Positions 24,140-36,832 are shown, numbered from the stretch's first letter. The stretch is 64,000 nt of DNA from Alkalihalobacillus sp047302405 (GCF_047302405.1 NZ_CP154853.1:4030001-4094000), one strand, 5' to 3'. The notes: generated from the letters alone by a model not told the origin. Program-made: numbers and translations.

Positions 24140-24876
24140 TGTTCGATATACACCTCTTTAAAAGCGTCTGAGTATCCACCTGACTGATTTAAAATCGTAA
24201 TCGGGTAAAGCGTTTCCAAGCCTGGCTGTCCTTCCTTTATGGCTTCAATTAAGACCATATTGGCTGGTTTTCCTTCTTTCGGATGAATCAGCTGCATTCT
24301 TTTTGGTTCAAGCCGATACGCTCTCATCTTTTCCAAAATATCTGCTAACCGCTCTGGTCGGTGAACAATTGCCACTTTCCCTTTATACTTTACTTGCTCA
24401 CTACACACTCGAATAACATCATCAAGTGTACAAGCAATTTCATGTCTTGCTAAGGCATGATGCTCATTCAGATTCTTTTCTAGTGCTTGTCCCGCCTCAA
24501 AATAAGGAGGATTACACGTCACCACATCATATTTCTTTTTTTGAAGAGAAGCTGGTAAATGGTTTAAATCGGCCTGGACAAATTGTACTTGTTCCTCTCT
24601 TTCGTTCAACTGTCGATTTCGGAGAGCATAATCAATTAGTCGTTCTTGGAGCTCAACTCCAACAATCGTCGCCTTCGTTCGAGTTGTTAACAAAAGAGCA
24701 ATGACCCCATTGCCAGTACAAAGATCAAGAATAGCTCCCTTCTGAATAGGAACTCGTACAAATTTCCCTAAAAGAATCGCATCGATTGAAAATGAAAAGA
24801 CAGAAGGGCTTTGAATAATTTTTAAGTCCGTTCCACTAATATAATCAAGTCGTTCATCCTTTGTTATTTTTTCCAT
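24136..24876 (-). CDS. yabB: TrmN6-like SAM-dependent methyltransferase YabB
   Basis: Class I methyltransferase of the YabB/YfiC family, related to the enzyme that forms N6-methyladenine at position 37 of tRNA-Val. It is 246 aa long. The SAM loop is LDLCTGNGVIALLL near residue 51, and the N6-adenine methylase motif is NPPY in VVTCNPPYFEAG near residue 120. It starts the yabB-yazA-rsmI group. The activity is inferred from the family. Confidence 0.92.
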   Translation of the reverse strand: MEKITKDERLDYISGTDLKIIQSPSVFSFSIDAILLGKFVRVPIQKGAILDLCTGNGVIALLLTTRTKATIVGVELQERLIDYALRNRQLNEREEQVQFVQADLNHLPASLQKKKYDVVTCNPPYFEAGQALEKNLNEHHALARHEIACTLDDVIRVCSEQVKYKGKVAIVHRPERLADILEKMRAYRLEPKRMQLIHPKEGKPANMVLIEAIKEGQPGLETLYPITILNQSGGYSDAFKEVYIEQ

Positions 24877-25043
24877 CTTACTTTTTCCTCACTTTTTACT
24901 ATCTTTGTCATCGTTTATTCTTTTCATAATAGGAACTTATCTATTACTTCTTATATATCATAAATAATTTTAGACCATATTTTTAGTTTAACCTCATAAC
25001 AAAAGCATTCCTTTTTTTGTATGGTTTAACTATCTTAAAGTGG

Positions 25044-25071
25044 AAAAAAGTCCTCCTTATAATTGGAGGAC
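25044..25071 (-). terminator. yabA terminator
   Basis: Stem GTCCTCC/GGAGGAC with an 8-nt loop followed by TTTTTT on the minus strand. Confidence 0.9.
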
Positions 25072-25091
25072 CCTTTGAGGTAGACATAGAT

Positions 25092-25433
25092 TTATTTTTG
25101 ATGTAAAAAGGACAGGCAAAACAAGCAATCATCACCATCAGAACGAATACTTCCATAATGAGTATTACAAATATGAAAGCCTTCCTGGTACAAGCGAGCT
25201 AAGTTATCATATCCTTCACCAACAACCGTTTTCTTTTTCTCTTTTTTCGCCGTTGTTGTTCGTTCCGTTTGAGAATCAAGTCTCTCTCTCAATTTTTCAT
25301 TTTCCATCTTTAATGCTTGATTTTCTTCTAAAAGATGGGCCAGCTGTTTTTTCAATTCACCCATTTCATGATGAAGCTCCCCAATTCGCACCTCAATATT
25401 GCTCACCTCAGTAAAAATTGCCTTTTTGTCCAC
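25092..25433 (-). CDS. yabA: DNA replication initiation control protein YabA
   Basis: Negative regulator of initiation that binds DnaA and the DnaN clamp. It is 113 aa long. An N-terminal leucine-zipper coiled coil (about 5-60, EVRIGELHHEMGELKKQL) drives tetramerisation. A Lys-rich linker (62-69) leads to a C-terminal zinc-binding domain with HICNTHYG and CLFC. It follows ricT and holB in one operon, as in B. subtilis, and its encoded partners (DnaX, HolB) are neighbours. Confidence 0.95.
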   Translation of the reverse strand: MDKKAIFTEVSNIEVRIGELHHEMGELKKQLAHLLEENQALKMENEKLRERLDSQTERTTTAKKEKKKTVVGEGYDNLARLYQEGFHICNTHYGSIRSDGDDCLFCLSFLHQK

Positions 25434-25448
25434 GTCTTTTCCACCTCA

Positions 25449-26273
25449 TTATTCTGCGGCTTCAGCTGCTGCCTTTCGGTTCACTAGCTCATCCAAGGTA
25501 AACTCTAATACTCTCTCACCTTCAAATAGTTCTACTTGAACTATTTGCTCCAGAATATTTAAGCCAATTACCTTCCCGATACCATCAGGGGTCGAGATCT
25601 TTTTACCGACATCAGGTAGCTCCTGTTTAGCCGTTTCATACATATCATTCTCATATTTCAAGCAACACATAAGCCTTCCACATAATCCCGATATTTTCGC
25701 AGGATTTAACGAGAGGTTTTGATCCTTTGCCATCTTAATTGAAACGGGTTCAAAATCACCTAAAAAAGATGAGCAACATAACACACGACCACAAGGGCCA
25801 ATTCCACCAAGCATCTTAGCTTCGTCTCGAACCCCAATTTGTCTTAATTCGATTCTCGTCCGGAAGATCGCTGCCAAATCTTTAACAAGCTCACGGAAAT
25901 CAATTCTTCCATCCGCTGTAAAATAAAATAAAACTTTATTTCGATCAAATGTATATTCAACATCTACTAGCTTCATATCTAGTTTATGCTCTTGTATCTT
26001 TTCCGTACAGACACCTAAAGCATTACGTGCAGCTTCACGATTCTCTTGAACCGTTAATTTATCTTTAGCTGTTGCAATTCGTATAACTTGCTTTAACGGT
26101 AAAACAACATCTTCTGTACCTACTGTCTTTACCCCAATAACGACACGCCCGTACTCGATACCACGGGCAGTCTCCACAATAACCGCTTCCCCTTTTTCCA
26201 GTTCGAATTCCCCTGGGGAAAAATAATAGATTTTGCCTGCTTTTTTAAAACGGACACCTACAACCTGATGCAA
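25449..26273 (-). CDS. ricT: RicT/YaaT, PSP1 domain regulatory protein
   Basis: Component of the RicA-RicF-RicT (Y-complex) that accelerates RNase Y-dependent mRNA maturation and the Spo0A phosphorelay. It is 274 aa long. The PSP1 domain (about 55-165) precedes cysteine clusters CGRVLCC and CGRLMCCLKY, which ligate Fe-S clusters in the Ric complex. The start is taken as TTG (MHQVVGVRFKKAGKIYYF), with AGGAGG nine bases upstream and agreement with B. subtilis YaaT. It begins 4 bp after holB. Confidence 0.94.
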   Translation of the reverse strand: MHQVVGVRFKKAGKIYYFSPGEFELEKGEAVIVETARGIEYGRVVIGVKTVGTEDVVLPLKQVIRIATAKDKLTVQENREAARNALGVCTEKIQEHKLDMKLVDVEYTFDRNKVLFYFTADGRIDFRELVKDLAAIFRTRIELRQIGVRDEAKMLGGIGPCGRVLCCSSFLGDFEPVSIKMAKDQNLSLNPAKISGLCGRLMCCLKYENDMYETAKQELPDVGKKISTPDGIGKVIGLNILEQIVQVELFEGERVLEFTLDELVNRKAAAEAAE

Positions 26274-26277
26274 ACCG

Positions 26278-27273
26278 TTATCCCTCCTGTATGTCAAGCA
26301 ACAGCTTCTCCATCAAAAGCTGTGAATTAACATTAGCATGTAAGTACTGTTTTGCCTCTATTACAGCCGCCATGCTTTTACTTAATTTCTCTTGCGAACT
26401 AGAGAGTGCTTGTTGTTGCAATAAATTAGTTTGGTCAACGAAGGTCTCCACTTCCTTGCCGACCTGTGTATATAAAAGGTCTCTCAACCATAAGAGTATC
26501 ATATCCAGACCAAGCTCCTGCTCCTTTTTCTCTTTAAATAGTGGAACCCATTTCTCTTGAACAGTAAAAAACGCTTGATTAGGTCTATCATATAGCTCCT
26601 GCATTAATTGTATCACTACGGTCCTTGCTTGTGCAATCCAATCACCATTAGTTAATTCAATCGCTTCATCAAAACTTGTTGTCAGACTTCCCAATATATT
26701 GGAAATCCCTTCTGAAAGCTCTTGTTCTCTTAACCTCGCAACAAACTCATCACGAGGTAAAGGCGAAAACGTCAGCTGCTGACTTCTTGATTGGATCGTT
26801 GGTAAAATCGCTTGCCCTTTTTCTGTTAAAAGCAAGGCAAGAGTCGGTGCCTCAGGCTCTTCAAGAAATTTAAGTAAACTATTTGCTGCACTTGAAGTCA
26901 TTTTATCAGCATCCTGCACTAAATAGACCTTCTTTTTTGATTCCATCCCACGATAAGTGAATTCCTTTTGTAAGTGCTCTACTTGTTGTTTTTTGATCGA
27001 TAAACCATCTGGTTCGATCATATGAATATCAGGATGGTTTCCATGCTCAATTCGGGTGCAGTCCACACAAGTTAAACAAGGCTCGGCTGCGGTAGCTTGT
27101 CTATTTTGACAAAAGAAGCTCTTCGCTAACTGAAGAGCTACGGCTAATTTTCCCGTCCCTTTACTTCCTTCCAATAAATATGCATGAGCGAGTCGGTTCT
27201 TCTCCAAACTACGCTTTAACATCTTAACGACTTTTGGTTGTGTTTTTTCTAAGTCCGCCCAAGTTCTATTCAT
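26278..27273 (-). CDS. holB: DNA polymerase III delta' subunit
   Basis: Clamp-loader subunit working with DnaX and HolA. It is 331 aa long. The P-loop region GSKGTGKL (36-43) and the four-cysteine zinc module with CLTCVDC around residue 65 are visible. LVQDADKMTSSAANSLLKFLEEPE is the Walker B/SRC region of the family. It sits between darA (12-bp gap) and ricT (4-bp gap), within the tmk-darA-holB-ricT-yabA operon. Confidence 0.96.
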   Translation of the reverse strand: MNRTWADLEKTQPKVVKMLKRSLEKNRLAHAYLLEGSKGTGKLAVALQLAKSFFCQNRQATAAEPCLTCVDCTRIEHGNHPDIHMIEPDGLSIKKQQVEHLQKEFTYRGMESKKKVYLVQDADKMTSSAANSLLKFLEEPEAPTLALLLTEKGQAILPTIQSRSQQLTFSPLPRDEFVARLREQELSEGISNILGSLTTSFDEAIELTNGDWIAQARTVVIQLMQELYDRPNQAFFTVQEKWVPLFKEKKEQELGLDMILLWLRDLLYTQVGKEVETFVDQTNLLQQQALSSSQEKLSKSMAAVIEAKQYLHANVNSQLLMEKLLLDIQEG

Positions 27274-27284
27274 ATAATCACCCT

Positions 27285-27614
27285 TTAAAACTGTTCAAAT
27301 TGCTCAACAGGAAGCACAAAAACCGTTGCTCCACCTACTTGCACCTCAACTGGGTATGGTACATATGAATCGGCATTTCCACCCATAGGAGAAATGGGTG
27401 CGACAAGCTGCTCTCTGCTCTTACAATTTTCTTTAATAATTTCCATTAAACCTTCAACCTTTTCGTCTTCAGTCCCAATCAAAAAAGTCGTATTTCCCGC
27501 TTTTAAAAATCCGCCCGTACTCGCCAGCTTAGTTGCTCTAAAGTCCGCTTCTATTAACGCATCTGACAAACGATTACTATCCTTATCTTGTACAACAGCC
27601 ATCACAAGTTTCAT
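27285..27614 (-). CDS. darA: Cyclic-di-AMP receptor DarA (PII-like YaaQ)
   Basis: PII-like signalling protein that binds c-di-AMP as a trimer. It is 109 aa, the whole length of the family. It has the opening MKLVMAVVQDKDSNRLSDAL, the block FRATKLASTGGFLKAGNTT (ligand pocket in DarA structures) and the C-terminal VFVLPVEQFEQF. It is 2 bp downstream of tmk in the same operon. The downstream effector of DarA is not known. Confidence 0.95.
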   Translation of the reverse strand: MKLVMAVVQDKDSNRLSDALIEADFRATKLASTGGFLKAGNTTFLIGTEDEKVEGLMEIIKENCKSREQLVAPISPMGGNADSYVPYPVEVQVGGATVFVLPVEQFEQF

Positions 27615-27616
27615 CT

Positions 27617-28270
27617 TTACCCCATCTCCTTTAACGTTTTAAATTTCTCATGAGCCGTAATCACATGAATCACTTGTTGATACACATGCTCTACTGTTTG
27701 CTCGGCATCAATTACCGCTATTCGTGAACGATACATTTCGTTTACTTTATCATATCCTTCTTTCACTTTTTTGTGAAAGTCTAATTTCTCTTTATCCAAC
27801 CGATTGACTTCTCGGTTTTTATCACGTGAAATTCTCGCTAACCCGACCTCAGGATTAATTTTAAAAAACAACGTTAACTCTGGTAGATGCCCTTCCACTG
27901 CAAACTCATTAATTGAGAGTACTTCGTCGACGCCAATTCCTCTCGCATAACCTTGATAAGCTAAGCTGCTATCAATAAATCTATCACATATGACTACTTT
28001 ACCCGCTTCTAATGCCGGCAACACCTTTTCCACTAAATGCTGCCTTCTAGCGGCGGCATACAATAACGCCTCTGTCCGCTCATCCATTTCTGTATGAGTT
28101 ACATCTAAAATGACTTCACGAATTTTTTCGGCGATTTTAATCCCACCGGGTTCTCTCGTTCTCACAACATCTAACCCTTCATCTGTTAAAAAATGCTCAA
28201 TTTTATCAACAATTGTTGTTTTACCAGCACCTTCTCCTCCTTCGACTGTAATAAACCAGCCTTTTAACAT
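27617..28270 (-). CDS. tmk: Thymidylate kinase
   Basis: Phosphorylates dTMP to dTDP. It is 217 aa long. The P-loop is GGEGAGKT (11-18), the DR motif lies in VICDRFIDSSLAYQG, and the lid region contains SRDKNREVNRLD. The start is ATG, overlapping the stop of the decarboxylase gene (TGATG), with GGAGG seven bases upstream. A GTG one codon earlier is a weaker choice. Confidence 0.97.
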   Translation of the reverse strand: MLKGWFITVEGGEGAGKTTIVDKIEHFLTDEGLDVVRTREPGGIKIAEKIREVILDVTHTEMDERTEALLYAAARRQHLVEKVLPALEAGKVVICDRFIDSSLAYQGYARGIGVDEVLSINEFAVEGHLPELTLFFKINPEVGLARISRDKNREVNRLDKEKLDFHKKVKEGYDKVNEMYRSRIAVIDAEQTVEHVYQQVIHVITAHEKFKTLKEMG

Positions 28271-29700
28271 CACACTTCCTCCAAATCTATTGTCAAAATA
28301 CTATCTCTTTCAGCATCATAACCTTGAAATCTTGCTCCTGCTTTTGCTAATCGTTCTATTTGTTCTAGTACGGACTTTTGAATTTTTTCCCCTGGATACA
28401 ATATAGGAATTCCTGGTGGATAAGGGATGACCGTCTCTGCTGCCACTTTACCTACCGCCTCATTCCATTTTGAGACCGTTGTTTCGTAACGTTCTGTCTC
28501 TAATAACTGTAGGGTTGAAATCTTTTCTGCCCGTTGTTCGACTTTCATTTTATGTTTCTCAATGACGGGCTTTGACTTTAATCGCTCTCTTAATAACGAA
28601 ATATTCATTATCGCTTGATTCGCTGGAGCGACAAATCCGCATACGAGCAATACGTGATACTCATCTGCTAACTCTGTCTCCAACTTATATTCTGAAAAGA
28701 GGCGCTGCAATTCAAAACCCGTTAAGTTAGTCTTTGATCTTATTGTAACCTTTAATGGATCGCTTTGTAAGCTTGAGTTCTCATATTGAGCCACTTCCAA
28801 TTGCGGAATACTATTTAATTCGTCCTTTAACCGCTCTACCCCTGCTATAACAGTCTCAACATCTTCCTTTTTTAAAGATTGTAAAAAAGCTCTTGCCCCT
28901 TCTAAAGAAACGAGCAGAAGATAGGAAGGGCTACTTGATTGAAAAATAGCTAACGCTTGTTGAAGTTTCTTCGTTTCCTCATTATTCACTGAATGAGAGA
29001 CATGTAAATAGGCTGACATCGTCAATGCAGGTAACATTTTATGAGCTGATTGCACAACCATATCTGCCCCTAATGTAATCGCCGATGGTGGAAAAGGATC
29101 TCCCAAAATAAAATGAGCCCCATGTGCTTCATCAACTATTACTTTTAAATCAGATTCTTTTGCTATTTGAATAAGCGGTTTTAGCGATAAACTGACTCCA
29201 TAATAATTAGGGTATGTAAAAATAACTCCCTTTGAGTCAGGAAACTTTTTCAACGCTGACTCAAGGGTTGAGGAAGCTATACCGACTGCTTGCCCCGTCA
29301 GCTCATCATACTCAGGTTCAAGGAATACAGGGACGACTTCTCTTACTTTGATCGCATTTAGAACGGATTTATGGCAATTACGTTGAACAAACACATAATC
29401 CCCTTTTTGAAAAAAAGCATAAACCATTGCTAAATTTCCAACCGTTGAACCATTCACAAGATAATAGGATTTTTTGGTCCCATAGAAAGAAGCAAGCAGC
29501 TTTTCACTTTCTAGTATGGGACCTTGTGGATCATGTAAATCATCCAACCCTTCAATTTCGGTTACATCATAACTCATCATCGTCTGAAAATCTGACAGTT
29601 CTTTCGGATATACCGCCCCATTTTTATGTCCAGGTACATGAAAGGAAACGGACTGTTTCTCACGATGCTTCTGTATCGTATCAATTAATGGCGTCCTCAT
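28270..29700 (-). CDS. yaaO: Orn/Lys/Arg decarboxylase family protein (YaaO-like)
   Basis: PLP fold-type I decarboxylase of the short Gram-positive type, 476 aa. Opening block VSFHVPGHKNGAVYP, cofactor contacts around VDEAHGAHF, and the Schiff-base lysine Lys221 in QSAHKMLPALT are visible. The C-terminal Orn/Lys/Arg domain contains IPYPPGIPILYPGE. Substrate (lysine, arginine or ornithine) cannot be decided from sequence alone; B. subtilis YaaO is unassigned. It heads the operon with tmk. Intergenic hairpin repeats lie upstream. Confidence 0.92.
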   Translation of the reverse strand: MRTPLIDTIQKHREKQSVSFHVPGHKNGAVYPKELSDFQTMMSYDVTEIEGLDDLHDPQGPILESEKLLASFYGTKKSYYLVNGSTVGNLAMVYAFFQKGDYVFVQRNCHKSVLNAIKVREVVPVFLEPEYDELTGQAVGIASSTLESALKKFPDSKGVIFTYPNYYGVSLSLKPLIQIAKESDLKVIVDEAHGAHFILGDPFPPSAITLGADMVVQSAHKMLPALTMSAYLHVSHSVNNEETKKLQQALAIFQSSSPSYLLLVSLEGARAFLQSLKKEDVETVIAGVERLKDELNSIPQLEVAQYENSSLQSDPLKVTIRSKTNLTGFELQRLFSEYKLETELADEYHVLLVCGFVAPANQAIMNISLLRERLKSKPVIEKHKMKVEQRAEKISTLQLLETERYETTVSKWNEAVGKVAAETVIPYPPGIPILYPGEKIQKSVLEQIERLAKAGARFQGYDAERDSILTIDLEEV

Positions 29701-29767
29701 CTATTCACATCATTTCCTTACTCTCTTTTCTACTATTATATATGAAACCCCCACCCCGAGCATATAC

Positions 29768-30055
29768 AAAGAAAAGCGAAGGGCGTTTGCTTAGAAGTGA
29801 GAAAAAATATAGGGCTGGCTAAAAAGCCGCTTTTTGGCTTTATAGACAGACCGATTTTTCTCGAGCTTCTAACGCCCGCAGCTGGACAAAGAAAAGCGAA
29901 GGGCAGCGGTTAGGAATGAGGAAAAATTAGAACAGCCGTGAAAGTCGCTTTTTGACTTTCTAAGGGTGGGCGGTTTTTCCCGAGTTCCTGCTGACCGCAA
30001 CTCGACCTAGAAAAGCGAAGGGCGTTTGCTCAGAAGTGAGAAAAAATACAGGGCA
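29768..30055. repeat. Tandem hairpin repeats, locus 2
   Basis: Units start near 29768, 29888 and 30008, a 120-bp period, with the third truncated. Outer arms GGGCGTT/AACGCCC and an apical hairpin AAAGCCGCTTTTTGGCTTT in unit 1; GAAAGTCGCTTTTTGACTTTC in unit 2. This is the same family as 10128-10406 and 40096-40374, and it fills most of the gap between the decarboxylase gene and csfB. Confidence 0.87.
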
Positions 30056-30060
30056 CACAA

Positions 30061-30090
30061 GAAAAAACCACTTTCAGTTAAGAAAATGGT
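30061..30090 (-). terminator. csfB terminator
   Basis: Stem ACCATTTTC/GAAAGTGGT with one wobble pair, followed by TTTTTTC on the minus strand, two bases after the csfB stop. Confidence 0.87.
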
Positions 30091-30092
30091 CT

Positions 30093-30299
30093 CTAGTTTA
30101 ATTCACTATGAGAATGGATTTTTTTCATCTGATGTAAGTAATGACTATAATCCAAATCACTCGTATTAGAGTTTATAATCTTCCGTTCACACGCCTCACA
30201 TAAAAAAGAATCAATGACATGTATTCCTGCTTTTTGTGGCTTTTCGCAAATCATACAAACTTCACCAAGCCGCAATTGAATGACTCCGGTTTTTTTCAT
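30093..30299 (-). CDS. csfB: Anti-sigma-G factor Gin (CsfB)
   Basis: Small zinc protein that holds SigG inactive in the predivisional cell and early forespore. It is 68 aa long. Two CxxC pairs (Cys15/Cys18 and Cys34/Cys37) form the zinc site, as in B. subtilis CsfB, followed by ERKIINSNTSDLDY, a conserved block. GGGGGTG precedes the ATG. A SigF-like promoter (30317-30346) lies directly upstream and a terminator follows, so it is monocistronic. Confidence 0.93.
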   Translation of the reverse strand: MKKTGVIQLRLGEVCMICEKPQKAGIHVIDSFLCEACERKIINSNTSDLDYSHYLHQMKKIHSHSELN

Positions 30300-30316
30300 T
30301 AAAACACCCCCAGCAT

Positions 30317-30346
30317 CATTGTCGGCAAATTTCTAAATTTTCATAC
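30317..30346 (-). promoter_or_regulatory. SigF-type promoter of csfB
   Basis: GTATG, 15 bases, GCCGACAATG on the minus strand, against the SigF consensus GYWTA-N15-GGNRANAMTW: three mismatches in fifteen informative positions and exact spacing. csfB is a SigF gene in B. subtilis. Confidence 0.6.
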
Positions 30347-30685
30347 ATAATTTTTTTGAAAAATTCCGTTCTTACCATTCTTTCTCCTTTTTTCCCCTTT
30401 GATTAACCTTATTCACAAAGTTGCAATTAAGTGCCTATCCCTTTAAAAAAGGAATAAGCTGTTTGACACAGACTATAATGGCAACGATTTGATTATCATT
30501 TAGAAAATCAAAAAATATCGTCTGATTCACAAATTTTTCTGTAACAATTACCTTTACCTTCTGTAGAAGCACCTAACCAATGAGGAGAAGTTATATATAA
30601 TTCCATCCCACCCTTAATATTTCCATTTACTTTAGGTTGCTTACCTATAATCTCCTTAGTATCTTTTTTTCTATTCTAACTTTGG
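30347..30685. other. Unassigned AT-rich stretch upstream of csfB
   Basis: About 340 bases with no supported frame. A short hairpin (TCCCTTTAAAAAAGGA, near 30438-30453) is the only structure I noticed. Confidence 0.35.
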
Positions 30686-30838
30686 TTTATTGGACAAACT
30701 AGGGCTGAATGATCTCCCTTTGTCTTAAAAGCTTCATTTATTGGACAAACTCGTGCTGTTCAGGTCCGTTTTGTCTTAAAAACCTTATTTATTGGACAAA
30801 TCACAGCTGAATAGCCCACCCTTTGTCCCAAATGCAAG
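30686..30838. repeat. 51-bp tandem repeat, three units
   Basis: Units start at 30686, 30737 and 30788, each beginning TTTATTGGACAAA and carrying TTTGTC about 18 bases on. Each unit therefore contains the inverted pair GGACAAA/TTTGTC(C). The sequence between the arms differs among units, while arms and period are conserved. No coding function is evident. Confidence 0.75.
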
Positions 30839-30926
30839 CTTATAGGATAATTCCACTTCTGACGTTGGTCTTTCTTTCCCATAAACCATACAAAGTTCGA
30901 CTAAAATACGCCTTCTTACTCCGTAA

Positions 30927-30962
30927 ACACAATAAAGCACACTCCTTATTGGAATGTGCTTT
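30927..30962 (-). terminator. Distal terminator behind rRNA operon 1
   Basis: Stem AAAGCACATTCC/GGAGTGTGCTTT with a short loop, then ATTGTGTTT on the minus strand. It is similar to the primary 5S terminator at 31216-31245 and follows a fragment of the 5S 3' end. Confidence 0.75.
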
Positions 30963-31215
30963 ATCGCTTGGCAACGTCCTACTGCCTCTTCGATTCTCTT
31001 CTTCGGGAAAGCGGGGCACGTCGCTTTTTCCTCGATGTTTCTCATGAGGCAGCACGAAGACAACCGATTCGTCTTGCACCCGACTCCTAGTTGATTCATG
31101 AGGCCTTTCAAATGAGGGTTTTCATGAAGTTCTCGTTTTTGAAGCGTATCCTCCGCAGATGCTGCCCTCTCGGGCCAGAGCTCTTCAGCGCCCGAGCGTT
31201 CTCTTTATGCATACT
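30963..31215 (-). repeat. 3' tail behind rRNA operon 1 with 5S fragment
   Basis: A 250-bp segment between two similar terminators. Its distal end (30964-30983) repeats the 3' end of 5S (TTGGCAACGTCCTACT on the plus strand). Its proximal end forms CTCGGGC/GCCCGAG, enclosing a 14-mer (31179-31192) complementary to 5S rRNA. A diverged copy lies behind operon 2 at 54397-54648. Open frames here are accidental. Confidence 0.7.
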
Positions 31216-31245
31216 AAAAAACACATCCCTACTGGAATGTGTTTT
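31216..31245 (-). terminator. Primary terminator of rRNA operon 1
   Basis: Stem AAAACACATTCC/GGGATGTGTTTT followed by TTAGT on the minus strand, directly after 5S. Confidence 0.85.
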
Positions 31246-31249
31246 ATCG

Positions 31250-31364
31250 CCTGGCAACGTCCTACTCTTGCAGGGGGAAGCCCCCAACTACCATTGGCGC
31301 TGAAGAGCTTAACGGCCGTGTTCGGCATGGGAACGGGTGTGACCTCTTCGCTATCGCCACCAAA
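31250..31364 (-). rRNA. rrf: 5S ribosomal RNA, operon 1
   Basis: About 115 nt. The minus strand starts TTTGGTGGCGATAGCGAAGA and contains CCCGTTCCCATGCCGAACAC, the most conserved 5S segment. It ends at GACGTTGCCAGG. Processing would be by the RNase M5 encoded at 11888-12445. Ends are approximate to within a few bases. Confidence 0.95.
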
Positions 31365-31425
31365 CTGTTGAGAGGGTTCTCTCAAAACTAGATAATTGAT
31401 AAAACATGATGTCAAGAATAATAAT

Positions 31426-34362
<2,937 letters not shown>

Positions 34363-34367
34363 ATTTC

Positions 34368-34486
34368 GGCTGCAAATCAACGGCGGATTTCTTCGTCCAC
34401 TTCACCTTCTCAGTCATGTCACGTACGGGTGTACGCTCCATTCTTTCGAAGCTTCGTTTCCTCGATCTCCTTGTTGCTTTTTGCCA
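34368..34486 (-). repeat. Spacer duplication, operon 1, proximal to 23S
   Basis: About 119 bp, starting GGCTGCAAATCAACGGCGGA on the plus strand, that recurs at 34638-34754. Both copies contain a small hairpin at the same place: CGTAC/GTACG here, CGTGC/GCACG in the other. No tRNA gene is present in the 16S-23S spacer. Confidence 0.8.
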
Positions 34487-34637
34487 AATTTGACTTCCGA
34501 TTTTCGATTGCTCGAATCTCGTTGGTCGTATTATCAAAGGTTTGATATGAATTCTTGACATTCTCGTTCGTCTATCGTTATAGACTCCGATGAATTAATC
34601 ATGTTTATCTTATTATCTAGTTTTCAAAGAACCACTT

Positions 34638-34754
34638 GGCTGCGAATCAACGGCGGATTTCTTCGTCCATTTCCTTCTTCCGATTCTCACGTGCTAAAGC
34701 ACGCTCCGAGTCTCCAGAATTTCATGTCCTCGAACTCCTTGTTGCTTCTTGCCA
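34638..34754 (-). repeat. Spacer duplication, operon 1, proximal to 16S
   Basis: Second copy of the spacer repeat, with the hairpin CGTGCTAAAGCACG. Its partner is 34368-34486. It probably contributes to the precursor processing stems. Confidence 0.8.
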
Positions 34755-34892
34755 ACAGACTTAGATGTTCGATATTCTCAAACGTCTTAGCTGTTTTAAA
34801 TTTGAAAGATTAGCTCTTTCAAAACTGAACAAAAAGACCGAAGCGCCTTACACATCAAAGATGTATAAGTTCGACTAGAGTTAAATACTCCA

Positions 34893-36450
<1,558 letters not shown>

Positions 36451-36615
36451 TAAGCTGATTCGCTCATTTTTGCTGGCTAGCTTCAGTTTTCACTGAAGTT
36501 CCATTTGCATTGATTTCTCAATGACTAACATTGACGAGATACCTTGTATCTCTTTAATTCGCTTGGCTTTTGTTCAGTTTTCAAAGAACTTGTTTCGCTC
36601 ATTGGCGACTTATCT

Positions 36616-36644
36616 AATATATCACTTCGACTCATTCAAGTCAA
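36616..36644 (-). promoter_or_regulatory. rRNA operon 1 promoter
   Basis: TTGACT, 17 bases, TATATT on the minus strand, about 166 bases upstream of mature 16S. Identical in operon 2. The leader between promoter and 16S contains paired segments (TCAGTTTTCACTGA, GAGATACCTTGTATCTC) typical of rRNA leaders. Confidence 0.85.
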
Positions 36645-36832
36645 CAACTTTTTTTCATTAAAATATTTTGTTTAATGAGTTGTTTTTGCTGTGCGTCTTA
36701 GCGACAAGAAATAATATACCATAGTAATCTAATATCATGCAATAGTTTTTTAAAAAATATTATAAAATAAAAAAATCAACGCCTCAACGCTGATTTCTAC
36801 TAACCTCCAGTAAAGAATTATCTCACCGTTTA
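36645..36832. other. AT-rich region upstream of rRNA operon 1
   Basis: A very AT-rich upstream tract (possible UP element) that stays similar to the operon 2 upstream region until about 36750. It then gives way to the 3' end of bofA. No gene is seen. Confidence 0.5.

Noticed and set aside
29768..30055. CRISPR array suspected from regular 120-bp repeats
   Set aside because: The repeats are long diverged hairpins, not short identical direct repeats with unique spacers, and no cas genes are in the window.
30785..31303. Several 70-108 codon frames behind rRNA operon 1
   Set aside because: They lie in the structured tail with the 5S fragment; the frame is not kept in the operon 2 copy.
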